Source: Mermis nigrescens
Lineage: Eukaryota > Nematoda > Enoplea > Mermithida > Mermithidae
DNA: 64,000 nt
NCBI GenBank assembly: GCA_036768485.1
Contig: JAVLUZ010000721.1
Location: 214,501-278,500, forward strand
Direction of reading: 5' to 3'
Made by a program: the position numbers and the translations under genes
Notes under the pieces: generated by a model
Databases searched by the model: none
Told to the model about the DNA's origin: nothing
What the model saw: only the letters and a program-made list of their open reading frames with translations
Shown here: positions 55,570 to 64,000 of the stretch, one piece after another
Layout: each line of letters opens with the position of its first letter
Numbering within the stretch: the stretch's first letter is position 1

Positions 55570-58500
55570 TGGGACGTAGGCGTGAGGGCCGAGGGGGGGT
55601 TGGGGGGTATGCACTAGTGATCGACTGGGGCCCCGGCCCTGCATTGGCAATCCCCGGCCATTTTTCAGCATCCTCGGCTTCGGCCGGGGCAAGGTCAAAA
55701 AATGGCTGGGGCCGGAAAAAATTGAGTGTAATTCGTATTTTTTACAGGCTGTGATACTGGCACTTATTTATCAATTTATCAATTGTAAATGCCCTGAACT
55801 TTCCCTCCTTCAGCAGTCGTTAAAATGCCCTGAACTGAGCACGTGTTAATTTTGAGAACTGTACTGATTAGACCATATGTATACTTACTTAGTCCTTGTT
55901 ATAACTTTGCTACTGTGTATAAATGAGCTTGAGTAAATGTTCTGGAAAATCTGCATGTTTTCGATTTCTCCACTTAACTTATTTTAACTAAATGCTACTT
56001 TTAACTCATTCATTCATAGCTATGGCTAAAAGATTTAGAGTTGACAAATAAATACGTTCTATTTCTAGACGGGAATATGTACGTTTTCAACGAACTATTT
56101 GTACAAAAATACACTTTTACATTTGATTGAATGGGAACCGCGTGCTTTAAAACGCGTTTCTTGTGTAATAGTTATTAGGACGTAGGTTAATTATAGGCGA
56201 ACGTAAACTACGCTGCAGAATTGGGTCCGATCCGATAAACTAAATATGTCTCAAATAGTTTCCTAAGGCCCAGAGGTGAGGGAGGGGTGAAATCCCAAAT
56301 TGAGGACCAGAAAATTAAGTGGGGGACTATTATTAGCCGACTCTATTTTGTTGCACGAGCTTCTTGTGCTTGTAAACAAAAATTGTTGTAGCTTTATTAT
56401 GTAAATATATTTTTAAACGTACACATTTTCGCATACTATCAGTATGTGACCGTGTTTTTTTGTACAATGTACCTTTGTATATACATGAGCAAAGATGGTA
56501 CCCAAAAGTCTTTGTACATTTTGAGCCAGTGTTTTTTTTTGTACACGGTTCGTTTGTGCATGTACAAAGATGGTCCCCAAAAGTCTTTGTACATTTTCTA
56601 CACACAAATTTTCGGTCACTATAATATGGTACAGTAGCGATTTTAGTGTGGTAAAACAGGGTCTTTTGACTTTTGATTGTATATTTTAGCTAATTTCTGG
56701 GTTTCTAAGGCCAAAAATTACTAAAATTGTCTCAAACCGGCCCGAAGCGCCTAAAAATTTGACATTTTTCCATTCTAAATACAAATTTTGCCATTTTAAA
56801 GATATACAGGACAGACAATTTTTCATATCGGAGCGGAGCGCCGAAATTTTTTTTGGAATTTTACACCTTTTTACAGTTTTTATCTTCCCAAAAGTCTTTG
56901 TACATGTACAAAGATAGTCCTGAAAATTCTTTGTACATCGGAAAAATCTTTGGCGAATACAAAAAACACTGTTTTGTACATGCAAATTTTTGTATACTTC
57001 AATATGGTACAGTAACGATTTCAATGTGGTAGAACATAGTTTTTCGACCTTTAGTAGTGCATTTGGCTAATTTTTGGGTTTCTTAATATTTGACATTTTT
57101 CCATTATTCCATTCTAAGCGCAGTGTTGCTTATTACAAGATTTAATTCACATATTAAAATTTTTGTAATATTTCTGATTCTTTCTCAGTCGAGTTTTAAA
57201 TGTGAATTCCATCAAAAGCTCATGAAAATTTCGGCACTTCGCGCCGAACTTATATTATTGACTAAATTCAGACCGAATTATCACATTTAGAAGCACGGTC
57301 TTTTTGTATTTGGCGAAGATTTTTGCTGATGTACAAAGACGTTTCAGGACCGTCTTTGTACATGTACAAAGATTTCTGAAGAACAAAAACTGTAAAAAGG
57401 TGTAGAATTCCTCATTGCAAATTCTATCATTTTGAAGATTTTCAGGGGGGTGGGTAAGCGGCTTCAAAAATAGAGCCGCTTACCCCCTCCCCTTCCTCAG
57501 AAAATGGCCGAGAAATATACATGTGACAGGTGGTTTGGGCCATCCCCTATCCACGCTCTGAAGCCCCGAACTTGCTTGAAAGTCAGAAAATATTTGACCA
57601 CCCTCCCCCATTTTTTGGCGAAAACCTGCGCTTTTTTGGCTATTTTTATGTGTTTTTACCATTTTTGATCTAGTCGCTAACCCCCTCCTTCTAAAAATGG
57701 TGAGGGACCCCTACTCTAGATTTCCAGCCGTTACATGTATACTGAGGGACCCTCATAAAATTTTAAGCGATTATATGCATCTTTTATAGTGATAGTTTAT
57801 CTATTTACTCTTGCTCACATTCTAAAATAATGTATCACTTCATGAAATTCTAATAGTTAGATACACTTTTGCCATACTAAAAACTTAAGTTCAAAAAATT
57901 CAAAAGATTTTCACCAAAAATCGTCTGACAGTGACTTGTGTCTTGGACCCTGAGGGGGTAATACCCCTCTTCCCTTATAGGAATGTGTGATGTCTCATTT
58001 ATTACATCCAATACCTATTACATCCAATCGCTACAGCAGCAGTAGCAGTAGCGAAGATTCAAATGATAAAGGGTGTGCTAATAGCAGCGACATAGACTTT
58101 ACTGATGATTCAGACAATGAAACACTGGACTAAATTTGTTTCTTTTGACATAAATAGTAATAAAACTTGATACGAAAAGGCGCACCTAACTTTGCGCTTG
58201 CCATTTACTACTGAATGGAGTAGTCGCTCATTATTTCTTTTTCTAAGCCCACCCCAAGTATGTGTCATGCAATCATATTTTCCTTGTCTGACCCCGGCCC
58301 CCAGCCCCGGTTCCAGCCTAGGCAGGGTATTTTTTTCAGCCCCGGTACCGACCCGGCCTTGGCCAAAAAAGTCGCCCCGGTCGATCACTAGTATGCACCC
58401 CCAGAAGTTGGAATACCCCCCAGAATTCAATTTTTGATTTTTTTTGCTTTTTTAGCGATTTTTTGATGCTATGGATAGTGCTCGACGAGAAACGTCGAAA

Positions 58501-58574
58501 AATGGTGTTATTTCACCATACGACCACTTTTAAGACCATTTTTCACACTCCCTAAATTTCGGTGCTGCCCACCT
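55570..58574 (-). mobile_element. hAT MITE-1 copy split by element B
   Basis: Left piece ACGTAGGCGTGAGGGCCGAG and a G-run; right piece from CACCCCCAGAAGTTGG through the reverse-oriented body to GTGCTGCCCACCTATGG. The outer duplication was not resolved. Confidence 0.7.
55615..58390. mobile_element. hAT-like element B (TAGTGATCGAC ends)
   Basis: 2,776 bp, ends TAGTGATCGACTGGGGCC and (reverse strand) TAGTGATCGACCGGGGCGAC, perfect flanking octamers GTATGCAC (55607-55614 and 58391-58398). It is a second copy of element A without A's level-3 insertion. No transposase frame is visible. It contains a short filler copied from the neighbouring LINE (55785-55824). Confidence 0.9.
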
Positions 58575-58649
58575 ATGGTTATACCCCCAGAATTCCCACT
58601 CTCCCCCCAAAAAAATCCGCTAGACGCCCCAGAAATGGATTTTCAGAAT

Positions 58650-58865
58650 TTGTTTGGGAGTTTTTGAAGAATATGGTGTGAACCGATTTTGCGCCATTCC
58701 GGCAGAACTGCCATACAATTGCGCAAAAACGATACTTTGTGTCACTAAAAGACGCGGAAAAGAGAAATAAACCAAATCCATACAAAACTCACAGATTTAC
58801 ATTACTTCAAACATCATACTTCGACATTCACCATTTTGAGTCACTTTTAGGAATTTTTGCGGAAT
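58650..58865 (-). repeat. Second copy of the exon-like passenger of the MULE-like element
   Basis: Closely similar to 51962-52162 over about 200 bases (GTGTGAACCGATTTTGCGCC; AAAAACGATACTTTGTGTCA; CATCATACTTCGACATTCAC). Flanks differ and no TIR of the MULE-like element is present, so the passenger occurs in another context. Confidence 0.75.
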
Positions 58866-59580
58866 CGTGAACAATAAATTTAATGTCTTGAATTTTTGTA
58901 ATTTCATCCCCCTGCCGACTCTGACTTTGTAGCCGTGTGGACAAAACCTAGCTCCAAGAATACATTTCCGGGTTCTATCAATTTTTAGGGTGGGGAGGCG
59001 TCTTCCAGATTCTGGATGGCCCAGACCCTTTCTATGAGGTCCAAAGTCCAGACCCCTAGACTTTCTAGCTCCCACGCCTATGTGTAGCCTAATCCCAATC
59101 CTGCGCCCATGTGAGCTCTAGACCATGGAGCTAATCACATTAGCGTTTTAAAGTTTCTCTGTGAGACTTTCTTTTTTTGTTTTTGCATTTTGCCCCTTAC
59201 GTAAGATGAATTGATCATAGTACATGCATCAGACGAGTGAATAAGACGGTCAAAAAGCTCGAAAGTACAATAAAGCCCATTTACTATTCTGTTGTTGATT
59301 TATAAGAATTAGATAGAAGTTCAGAATTCAGATGCGTGACAGGCGCCTAGCCAGGATTTTGTTTGGAGGAGGGTGGGTTGAAGGAGGAGTCAATTTTTAA
59401 AGTGCATCGTTTTGAATTTGTGACTTAAAAACGCAGTGTAGGTATTTGTCAATGTCAAGGCATTATTTAAAGCTCAATAGAAAATTTAAAATTGTTAATT
59501 GTACAATTCAGTGCCGGTCTAGGGAATTTTTCCACTGAGGGCATACTAGAATTTTTATATTATGCGACAAAAATAGACTA
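58866..59580. other. No supported gene
   Basis: Contains partial MITE-1-like boxes (about 58970-59090) and AT-rich unique DNA. I see nothing else. Confidence 0.35.
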
Positions 59581-59835
59581 TAGTCTGTTACATTCCAAAC
59601 GGCTAATTTTCGATAACAGATTTATTACCGTGTCAGGTTTTCGCTGCACAAATGGCTTCTTCAACTAGGCTCTCTTAGCAGCTGTTTGCTTTAAACTCTT
59701 CTTATTGACGTTTGATGTGCTTTGATTGAATTGTGGCGCATCTAATAAACTGCCACAACAACCTGAATCGTAAAATATTCTGCTATAGTAAGAAACTGTC
59801 AAGCGAAAATGGGCCGTTTGGAATGGAACAGACTA
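59581..59835. mobile_element. MITE, TAGTCTGTTxCATTCC subtype
   Basis: 255 bp; ends TAGTCTGTTACATTCCAAAC and (reverse strand) TAGTCTGTTCCATTCCAAAC, each followed inward by GGC; TA on both sides (59579-59580 and 59836-59837). A truncated copy lies at 32718-32851. Confidence 0.8.
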
Positions 59836-60552
59836 TAGTACATATATTACGTAAATTTAATACCAAATCAATGATCTATATATTTTTAGAGCCTGAAAAA
59901 GCTTGGTTTAATGCGAGATTAGTGATATTGATAAATTTCCTCCTGTATGCGCCTATAATTAATTAGTCGGTTTTAATAAAAGCTTTGTCGAAAATTTTTG
60001 AAGAGTTTCTATTGAAATATGCGCAAAACAGGCTCAGAATTCCACATATTGCACTAATGTACATGACAGCAATTTCAGAAAGTGTAGAGTTGTTGCCTTT
60101 AGTGTGTACGATGTCTACGGTTTTAATAGTGCAAAAATTTTAATAGCGTTCTTAATGAAATATGTTTAAAAAGATCAGAATCCTATTGCACTAATGTAAA
60201 TACAATTTTCTAGAGTGTAAAATGCGCACTGAAGCCGTATGGACAAGTGTAATACGATATGGCGCAAGGCTGCCAAAAATTTTGAAGAATATTTGATGGA
60301 ATGTGCTAAAAAAGCTTAGAATTTTGTCTGCAGCAACAATTTCTTAAAAATAAGAAAGTGCGCCTTTAGTTAAGTATGAAGACAGTTTTACCGAATGTCC
60401 GGCGCAAAGCGCTGAAAATTTTTTAAAATTTGTGATGAATTATGCTTTAAAAAGCTCAGAATCCTATTGCACTAATGCAAAGGCGACTTCATAGTGTTTA
60501 GAATACGTGCCTAAAGCCATGTAGACAATTTGAATAAAATACTGTGCAGAAC
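59836..60552. other. No supported gene; diverged direct repeats
   Basis: Segments ending in GCTCAGAATCCTATTGCACT AATG recur near 60035, 60175 and 60445, with loosely repeated GAAGCCGTATGGACAAG-type blocks, suggesting three diverged ~140-270-bp repeats. Confidence 0.4.
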
Positions 60553-60998
60553 CACGGTTTTTTTGTATTCGGCAAAGATTTTTCGCGATGTACAAAGACT
60601 TTTGGGGACCGTCTTTGTACATGTACAAAGATTTTTTGGAAGACAAGAACTGCGAAAAGGGTTCGAAATTCACAAAAATTCTCGGCGCTCCGCGCCGAAA
60701 TGAGCAATTGTGTGTTCTATATATCTTTATAATTTCAGAAATTGCATTTTAAAAGGAAAAATGCCAAATTTTTTGGCGCTTCGCGCCGTCTTGAGACGAT
60801 TATTACTGATTTTTGCCCTCAGAAACCTATAAATTGCTAAAATACGTAACCAAAGGTCGAACAACTCTGTTTTTGCCAAAATAAAATCGCTACTGTACCA
60901 TATTATAGTACCCAAAAATTTGTGTGTACAAAATGTACAAAGACTTTTAGGGACCATCTTTGTACATGTGCAAACGGACATGGTACAAAAAAACACTG
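60553..60998. mobile_element. hAT-like MITE, relative of 47927-48617
   Basis: 446 bp from CACGGTTTTTTTGTATTCGG to ACAAAAAAACACTG, with the TCTTTGTACATGTACAAAGA palindrome near both ends and two GGCGC hairpins. CAGAAC occurs on both flanks, offset by one base, so the duplication is imperfect. Confidence 0.6.
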
Positions 60999-61514
60999 TC
61001 AGAACGCCAGAAAGTTTGAAGAATGCTAGATCAAATACTACTCACTTATGCGCTTATCTTTGCAGCCTAAAAATGTCACCGATGGAATCAGCGCATGCGT
61101 AAATCTCGGAAAACCGTGACCAATTGCTAATGTGTATTTAGGTTTATCTTATAACGTTTCCCATGGTTAAGGGTAGGTGTCAACCTATTATACTGACCAC
61201 ACTGACGTGTTCTATTTTTAAAGCTTCAACATTAATCGCCTAAACAAGCCAAAGTATTTGGTGCTATAAACCGATTTGCTTGGAACTTTGATGTTATCAT
61301 TGATGGTATCGCTGTGCCTGGTGCACACCTACCTTTTGTGTGTTACATTACTTTGCTTGCAGTAAGCGCAGCCGCAATCTGCAGTATTTATATATTGCTT
61401 CTGGTGAATTTAGTAGGTACGGCATATTTTTTGCTGAAATAATCATAATTATTTGTTGTTCTTCTTTCTCGCTTTGTTATTTTAGCATTGACTTATTTCT
61501 TTTGACCTTTTTAG

Positions 61515-61535
61515 CAACTAGCTGGGTAATAAATC
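61515..61535 (+). other. 5' UTR segment after an intron acceptor
   Basis: TTTCTTTTGACCTTTTTAG at 61496-61514 is a strong pyrimidine tract plus acceptor 21 bases before the ATG at 61536, so the leader is probably spliced. Confidence 0.45.
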
Positions 61536-61691
61536 ATGCCGACGGATGCTGAAGCCTGGCAACCACAAACGTTCGCTAATAAGTTGAGGGCTGAAAAATG
61601 GGCCAAATTAAACCAAAGAAGAGCAAGCTCAAATACCGATCATTCTGGTTCCACGGATGACGTTGAAAGAATCTCAAAAAGTGTGCGCTTT
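61536..61691 (+). CDS. PAM2-motif protein, first coding exon
   Basis: Fifty-two codons from an ATG with A at -3, beginning MPTDAEAWQPQTFANKL and containing the basic helix AEKWAKLNQRRASS, then an acidic Ser-rich stretch. The donor CGCTTT|GTAAAA leaves phase 0, which fits the next exon; AAAA|GTGTGC is a weaker alternative that would fit a different acceptor 4 bases on. No domain is recognised in this part. The next exon carries the diagnostic motif. Confidence 0.5.
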
Positions 61692-61885
61692 GTAAAAAGT
61701 CATCTGACAACGCATTTTTCGTTCATATGGAATTATTTTTTTGTGTTATTGATATAGACAAACTGAAAACGGCAGAGGCATGGCTTTCAGAAATGCTAAA
61801 TACGATCATTCATTAAAAGACTGAGAGGTGCCAAACAATAGATGAAGTTCAAAAAATTTTGAGTTCGATTCGATACATTTATTTT

Positions 61886-62545
61886 ATAGTCATGACCTCT
61901 AAAAAACCACTTTTCATGTTTTTTTGGATATAAAATCGATCAAAGTCAAAAATAAAAAAACAGCAAATTCCATTTGTGAGGTAGAAAAAACATGGGAACT
62001 GAAAAAACCACTTCAAAATGTTATGCTAAGTGCGTGGTTTGCAGCGTAGATTTTTTGAAAAATTCATTTTTTCCGATATTTCCGTCCGTTTTATCACATT
62101 TGTATAGAAATCTATAATTTTTTCTGAATTTTATTAAAAGTTCTATAAATTTCACAAATAAAGTCTCCAAGTGATAAAAACAACTCTAGGTAAGTCTCTT
62201 CTTTATCCTCTGCCAAGAAATCAGTGCAAAATTATGCAACTTGATGAAAAGTGATTTCGTTGCCATGGCAACGAGTACTAAGCATTGGTCTTTTTTCAGG
62301 TTACAGCGGTTTTCTAGGTTACAATCGAACTTTTTTGGCAGTCTTTGGGGTGATTCCATTTTTTTGTGAAAAATAAATATCAGGCATCATGTACGGTGCT
62401 ACGAGGCACATTCCTGCTATGTTTTGTAAAAATTGGCGCTGTTTTTTTAGGTTTGACTTTGAAGGTATACTTCTAGCTATGTGGATGACATAGGACAACT
62501 AAACGTTTTTTTGACATTAGTCTGAAAGGGAGCCTAACGTGCGAA
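61886..62545 (-). mobile_element. Partial copy of the 46821-47914 family in the intron
   Basis: Begins TAGTCATGACCTCTAAAAAA, then GGTTACAGCGGTTTTCTAGG and GGTGATTCCATTTTTTTGTG, collinear in reverse with 47130-47720. GTTGCCATGGCAACG is a strong palindrome. The right terminus is lost. Confidence 0.7.
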
Positions 62546-62977
62546 GCGTTGAAAATTTCAAAAATTTGTTTAAAGATTGGAAGAAAACGATGATGAAGGA
62601 GCTTCTGCTATTCCAGAAATCGTTTCAGGAGTCATAAAAATCTTTGCGATACAGAAATATTCCCGATGCCAAAATACGACTTCCGGCGGGTCGACAAAAA
62701 AAGCAAATAAATTTCATTAAAAAGAATCATCCGGCGCCAAGCGCGGGAAAAATTTGAGAAATTGTGGTCACCGACGGCCAAAAATTACATATGCTCCTTA
62801 TCTCACCAAATATTTGGTAAAGTCCGACCCTGCTCTCAATTTGCCCTTTTTTGCTGCGTTTTGCCCGCAAATATCCGGTCTCTAATTGCGCCTTTGCACT
62901 CGCGATATACTTGCTCGAATGAGTTAAATTGTTTGCATTAAGCCGGCGATTCGCTTTCCGCCGTTATTGCGCCTAAG

Positions 62978-63289
62978 TCAGAATTGAATGCGAACGCTCC
63001 CGAATTCGTGCCTTATTCGGTTCGTCGCGCGTCGTGTTCGGACGCCAGTGTGACGTCATCTATTAATGGAACTTCGCCTTTAAATGGCATTCCTCCGTTA
63101 AAACGCAATGCGCTCTACAATGGCGACGGCACGCATCGCGATTCTCCCCTTTCCGACGTGATTGGTTGCGCGGCTCTCAACCCGACGGACTCAGCAGCCG
63201 CGGGCTACTCAAACGGGTTAGACGCCGTCGAGGGCCTCACTCACGGCTTCCTAGACGACAGTGGCGCATTTCATACGTATTCGGCCAAG
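62978..63289 (+). CDS. PAM2-motif protein, second exon (PABP-binding)
   Basis: One hundred and four codons after TTATTGCGCCTAAG|TCA, ending at GCCAAG|GTTCGT, phase 0 at both ends. It opens with SELNANAPEFVPYS, an excellent PAM2 motif (LNxxAxEFxP), which binds the MLLE domain of cytoplasmic poly(A)-binding protein. PAM2 occurs in PAIP1, PAIP2, ataxin-2, eRF3, Tob, USP10 and LARP4 proteins. The following Ser/Asn/Gly-rich, low-complexity sequence does not decide between them. Local base composition is more GC-rich than its surroundings, as expected for a true exon. The gene continues beyond the window. Confidence 0.65.
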
Positions 63290-63312
63290 GTTCGTTTCAT
63301 ACAACGTGCGAC

Positions 63313-63612
63313 CATACCTGCGTGGGCGTGGGCGTGGGGGTATTGGGTGGGGTATGCAACCCCCGAGAAACCAAAATACTCCCTCCCAGAAACCTATATA
63401 CCTTCCCAGAAACTAAAATCCGCCACAGAAACCATAATACCCCCTCCTCAGAATTCAATTCTTTAATTTTTTTTGTTTTTTCGCAATTTTCTGATGCCAA
63501 TGGATAGTGCTCGATGAGAAACGGTGAAAAATGGTGTTATTTCGCCATACCACCATTTTTTGATCTTTAAAAAATCTTGCACCCCCTAGAATTTTGGTGC
63601 CGCCCACCTATG
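63313..63612 (-). mobile_element. hAT MITE-1 copy, intact, in the intron
   Basis: 300 bp; starts CATACCTGCGTGGGC, ends GCCCACCTATG; perfect flanking octamers CGTGCGAC (63305-63312 and 63613-63620). It starts only 24 bases after the exon donor. Confidence 0.88.
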
Positions 63613-63620
63613 CGTGCGAC

Positions 63621-64000
63621 CCTACCACTTGATAACTGGCGTCTTCCGGCCGACCTTTGGGCAAAACAATCGCATTTTTAGGCCATTTTTATGCGACAAA
63701 ATTAGGATTTCTGCGGATTTTTTGATCAAAAAACGTTAAGACCATTTAATCCCTCCCAATAAACATGGCCGACTATTACCCTGCAGCCTAATTTCGGGCT
63801 GCGCGTATGTTAGGTTTGTTGTTGCAACTAGAAACGTAACTCGGAGTTGAAATTTTTATTATTGAAAGATGCGTTTATAATTATCTGAAATAAATACATA
63901 AATAAGTTCGCTCGTCCGTTTTGGTTATCTCCTCATCGAGTGTGTATGTTATCTATGTTAGTAATTATGATCGCCGATTGCTAGCGAAGAGCGTTTTAAC
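63621..64000. other. Intron or intergenic, nothing recognised
   Basis: No exon or repeat end that I can support; presumably intron of the PAM2-motif gene. Confidence 0.4.

Noticed and set aside
58110..58437. Overlapping frames on both strands in element B
   Set aside because: They cross the GGCCCCGG array and the terminal repeat; there is no conserved counterpart in element A.
62984..63466. The full 160-codon open frame at the right edge as a single exon
   Set aside because: After GCCAAG at 63289 it runs into a hAT MITE-1 (63313). The donor AAG|GTTCGT is the more credible exon end, and the tail is transposon translation.

Overview
This is an AT-rich stretch of an animal nuclear genome, made mostly of transposable elements. 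There are no bacterial operons, no rRNA genes and no CRISPR array. The few real genes have GT-AG introns, AATAAA polyadenylation signals and metazoan protein families. The runs of (T/A)ACCTACCTA-like sequence, HARBI1-type and Merlin-type transposases and very abundant hAT-type MITEs suit an arthropod, perhaps an insect. That placement is an impression; no marker here fixes the taxon.

Three host genes can be supported, all on the + strand. (1) A Mediator subunit 30 (MED30) gene has three well-supported coding exons at 12885-12998, 14385-14546 and 14912-15118, plus one or two possible alternative first exons near 2811-2951 and 7948-8115. Its introns are full of transposons. (2) A small secreted protein has a signal-peptide exon at 22549-22640 and exons at 24267-24333 and 24991-25194. 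All splice phases agree and the mature protein has four cysteines; I cannot name its family. (3) The 5' part of a gene at the right edge (exons 61536-61691 and 62978-63289) encodes a PAM2-type poly(A)-binding-protein (PABP) interaction motif and runs off the window.

Layout: 0-2.7 kb is a hAT-like element carrying a TA-flanked element. 2.8-15.2 kb is MED30 with its TE-rich introns. 15.7-22 kb is mostly non-coding with scattered MITEs. 22.4-25.4 kb is the secreted-protein gene. 25.7-30.7 kb is MITEs, a possible SINE and a long (TAA)n tract. 30.9-42.5 kb is a foldback-like element with long inverted arms of tandem repeats; inside it lie a second 1.5-kb palindrome, a hAT MITE and a decayed Harbinger transposon (transposase plus Myb/SANT partner). 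43.2-51.8 kb is a nest of DNA transposons up to four deep, readable from duplicated target sites. 51.9-58.6 kb holds a MULE-like element with an exon-like passenger, a non-LTR retrotransposon 3' end split by another transposon, and a second copy of the 2.8-kb hAT element. 59.5-64 kb holds further MITEs and the start of the third gene.

The three genes do not form a pathway. The strongest signal is the record of transposon insertion: many insertions can be ordered in time from intact 8-bp, 9-bp or TA target-site duplications (TSDs). All family statements rest on reading the sequence by eye; no alignment or database search was run.
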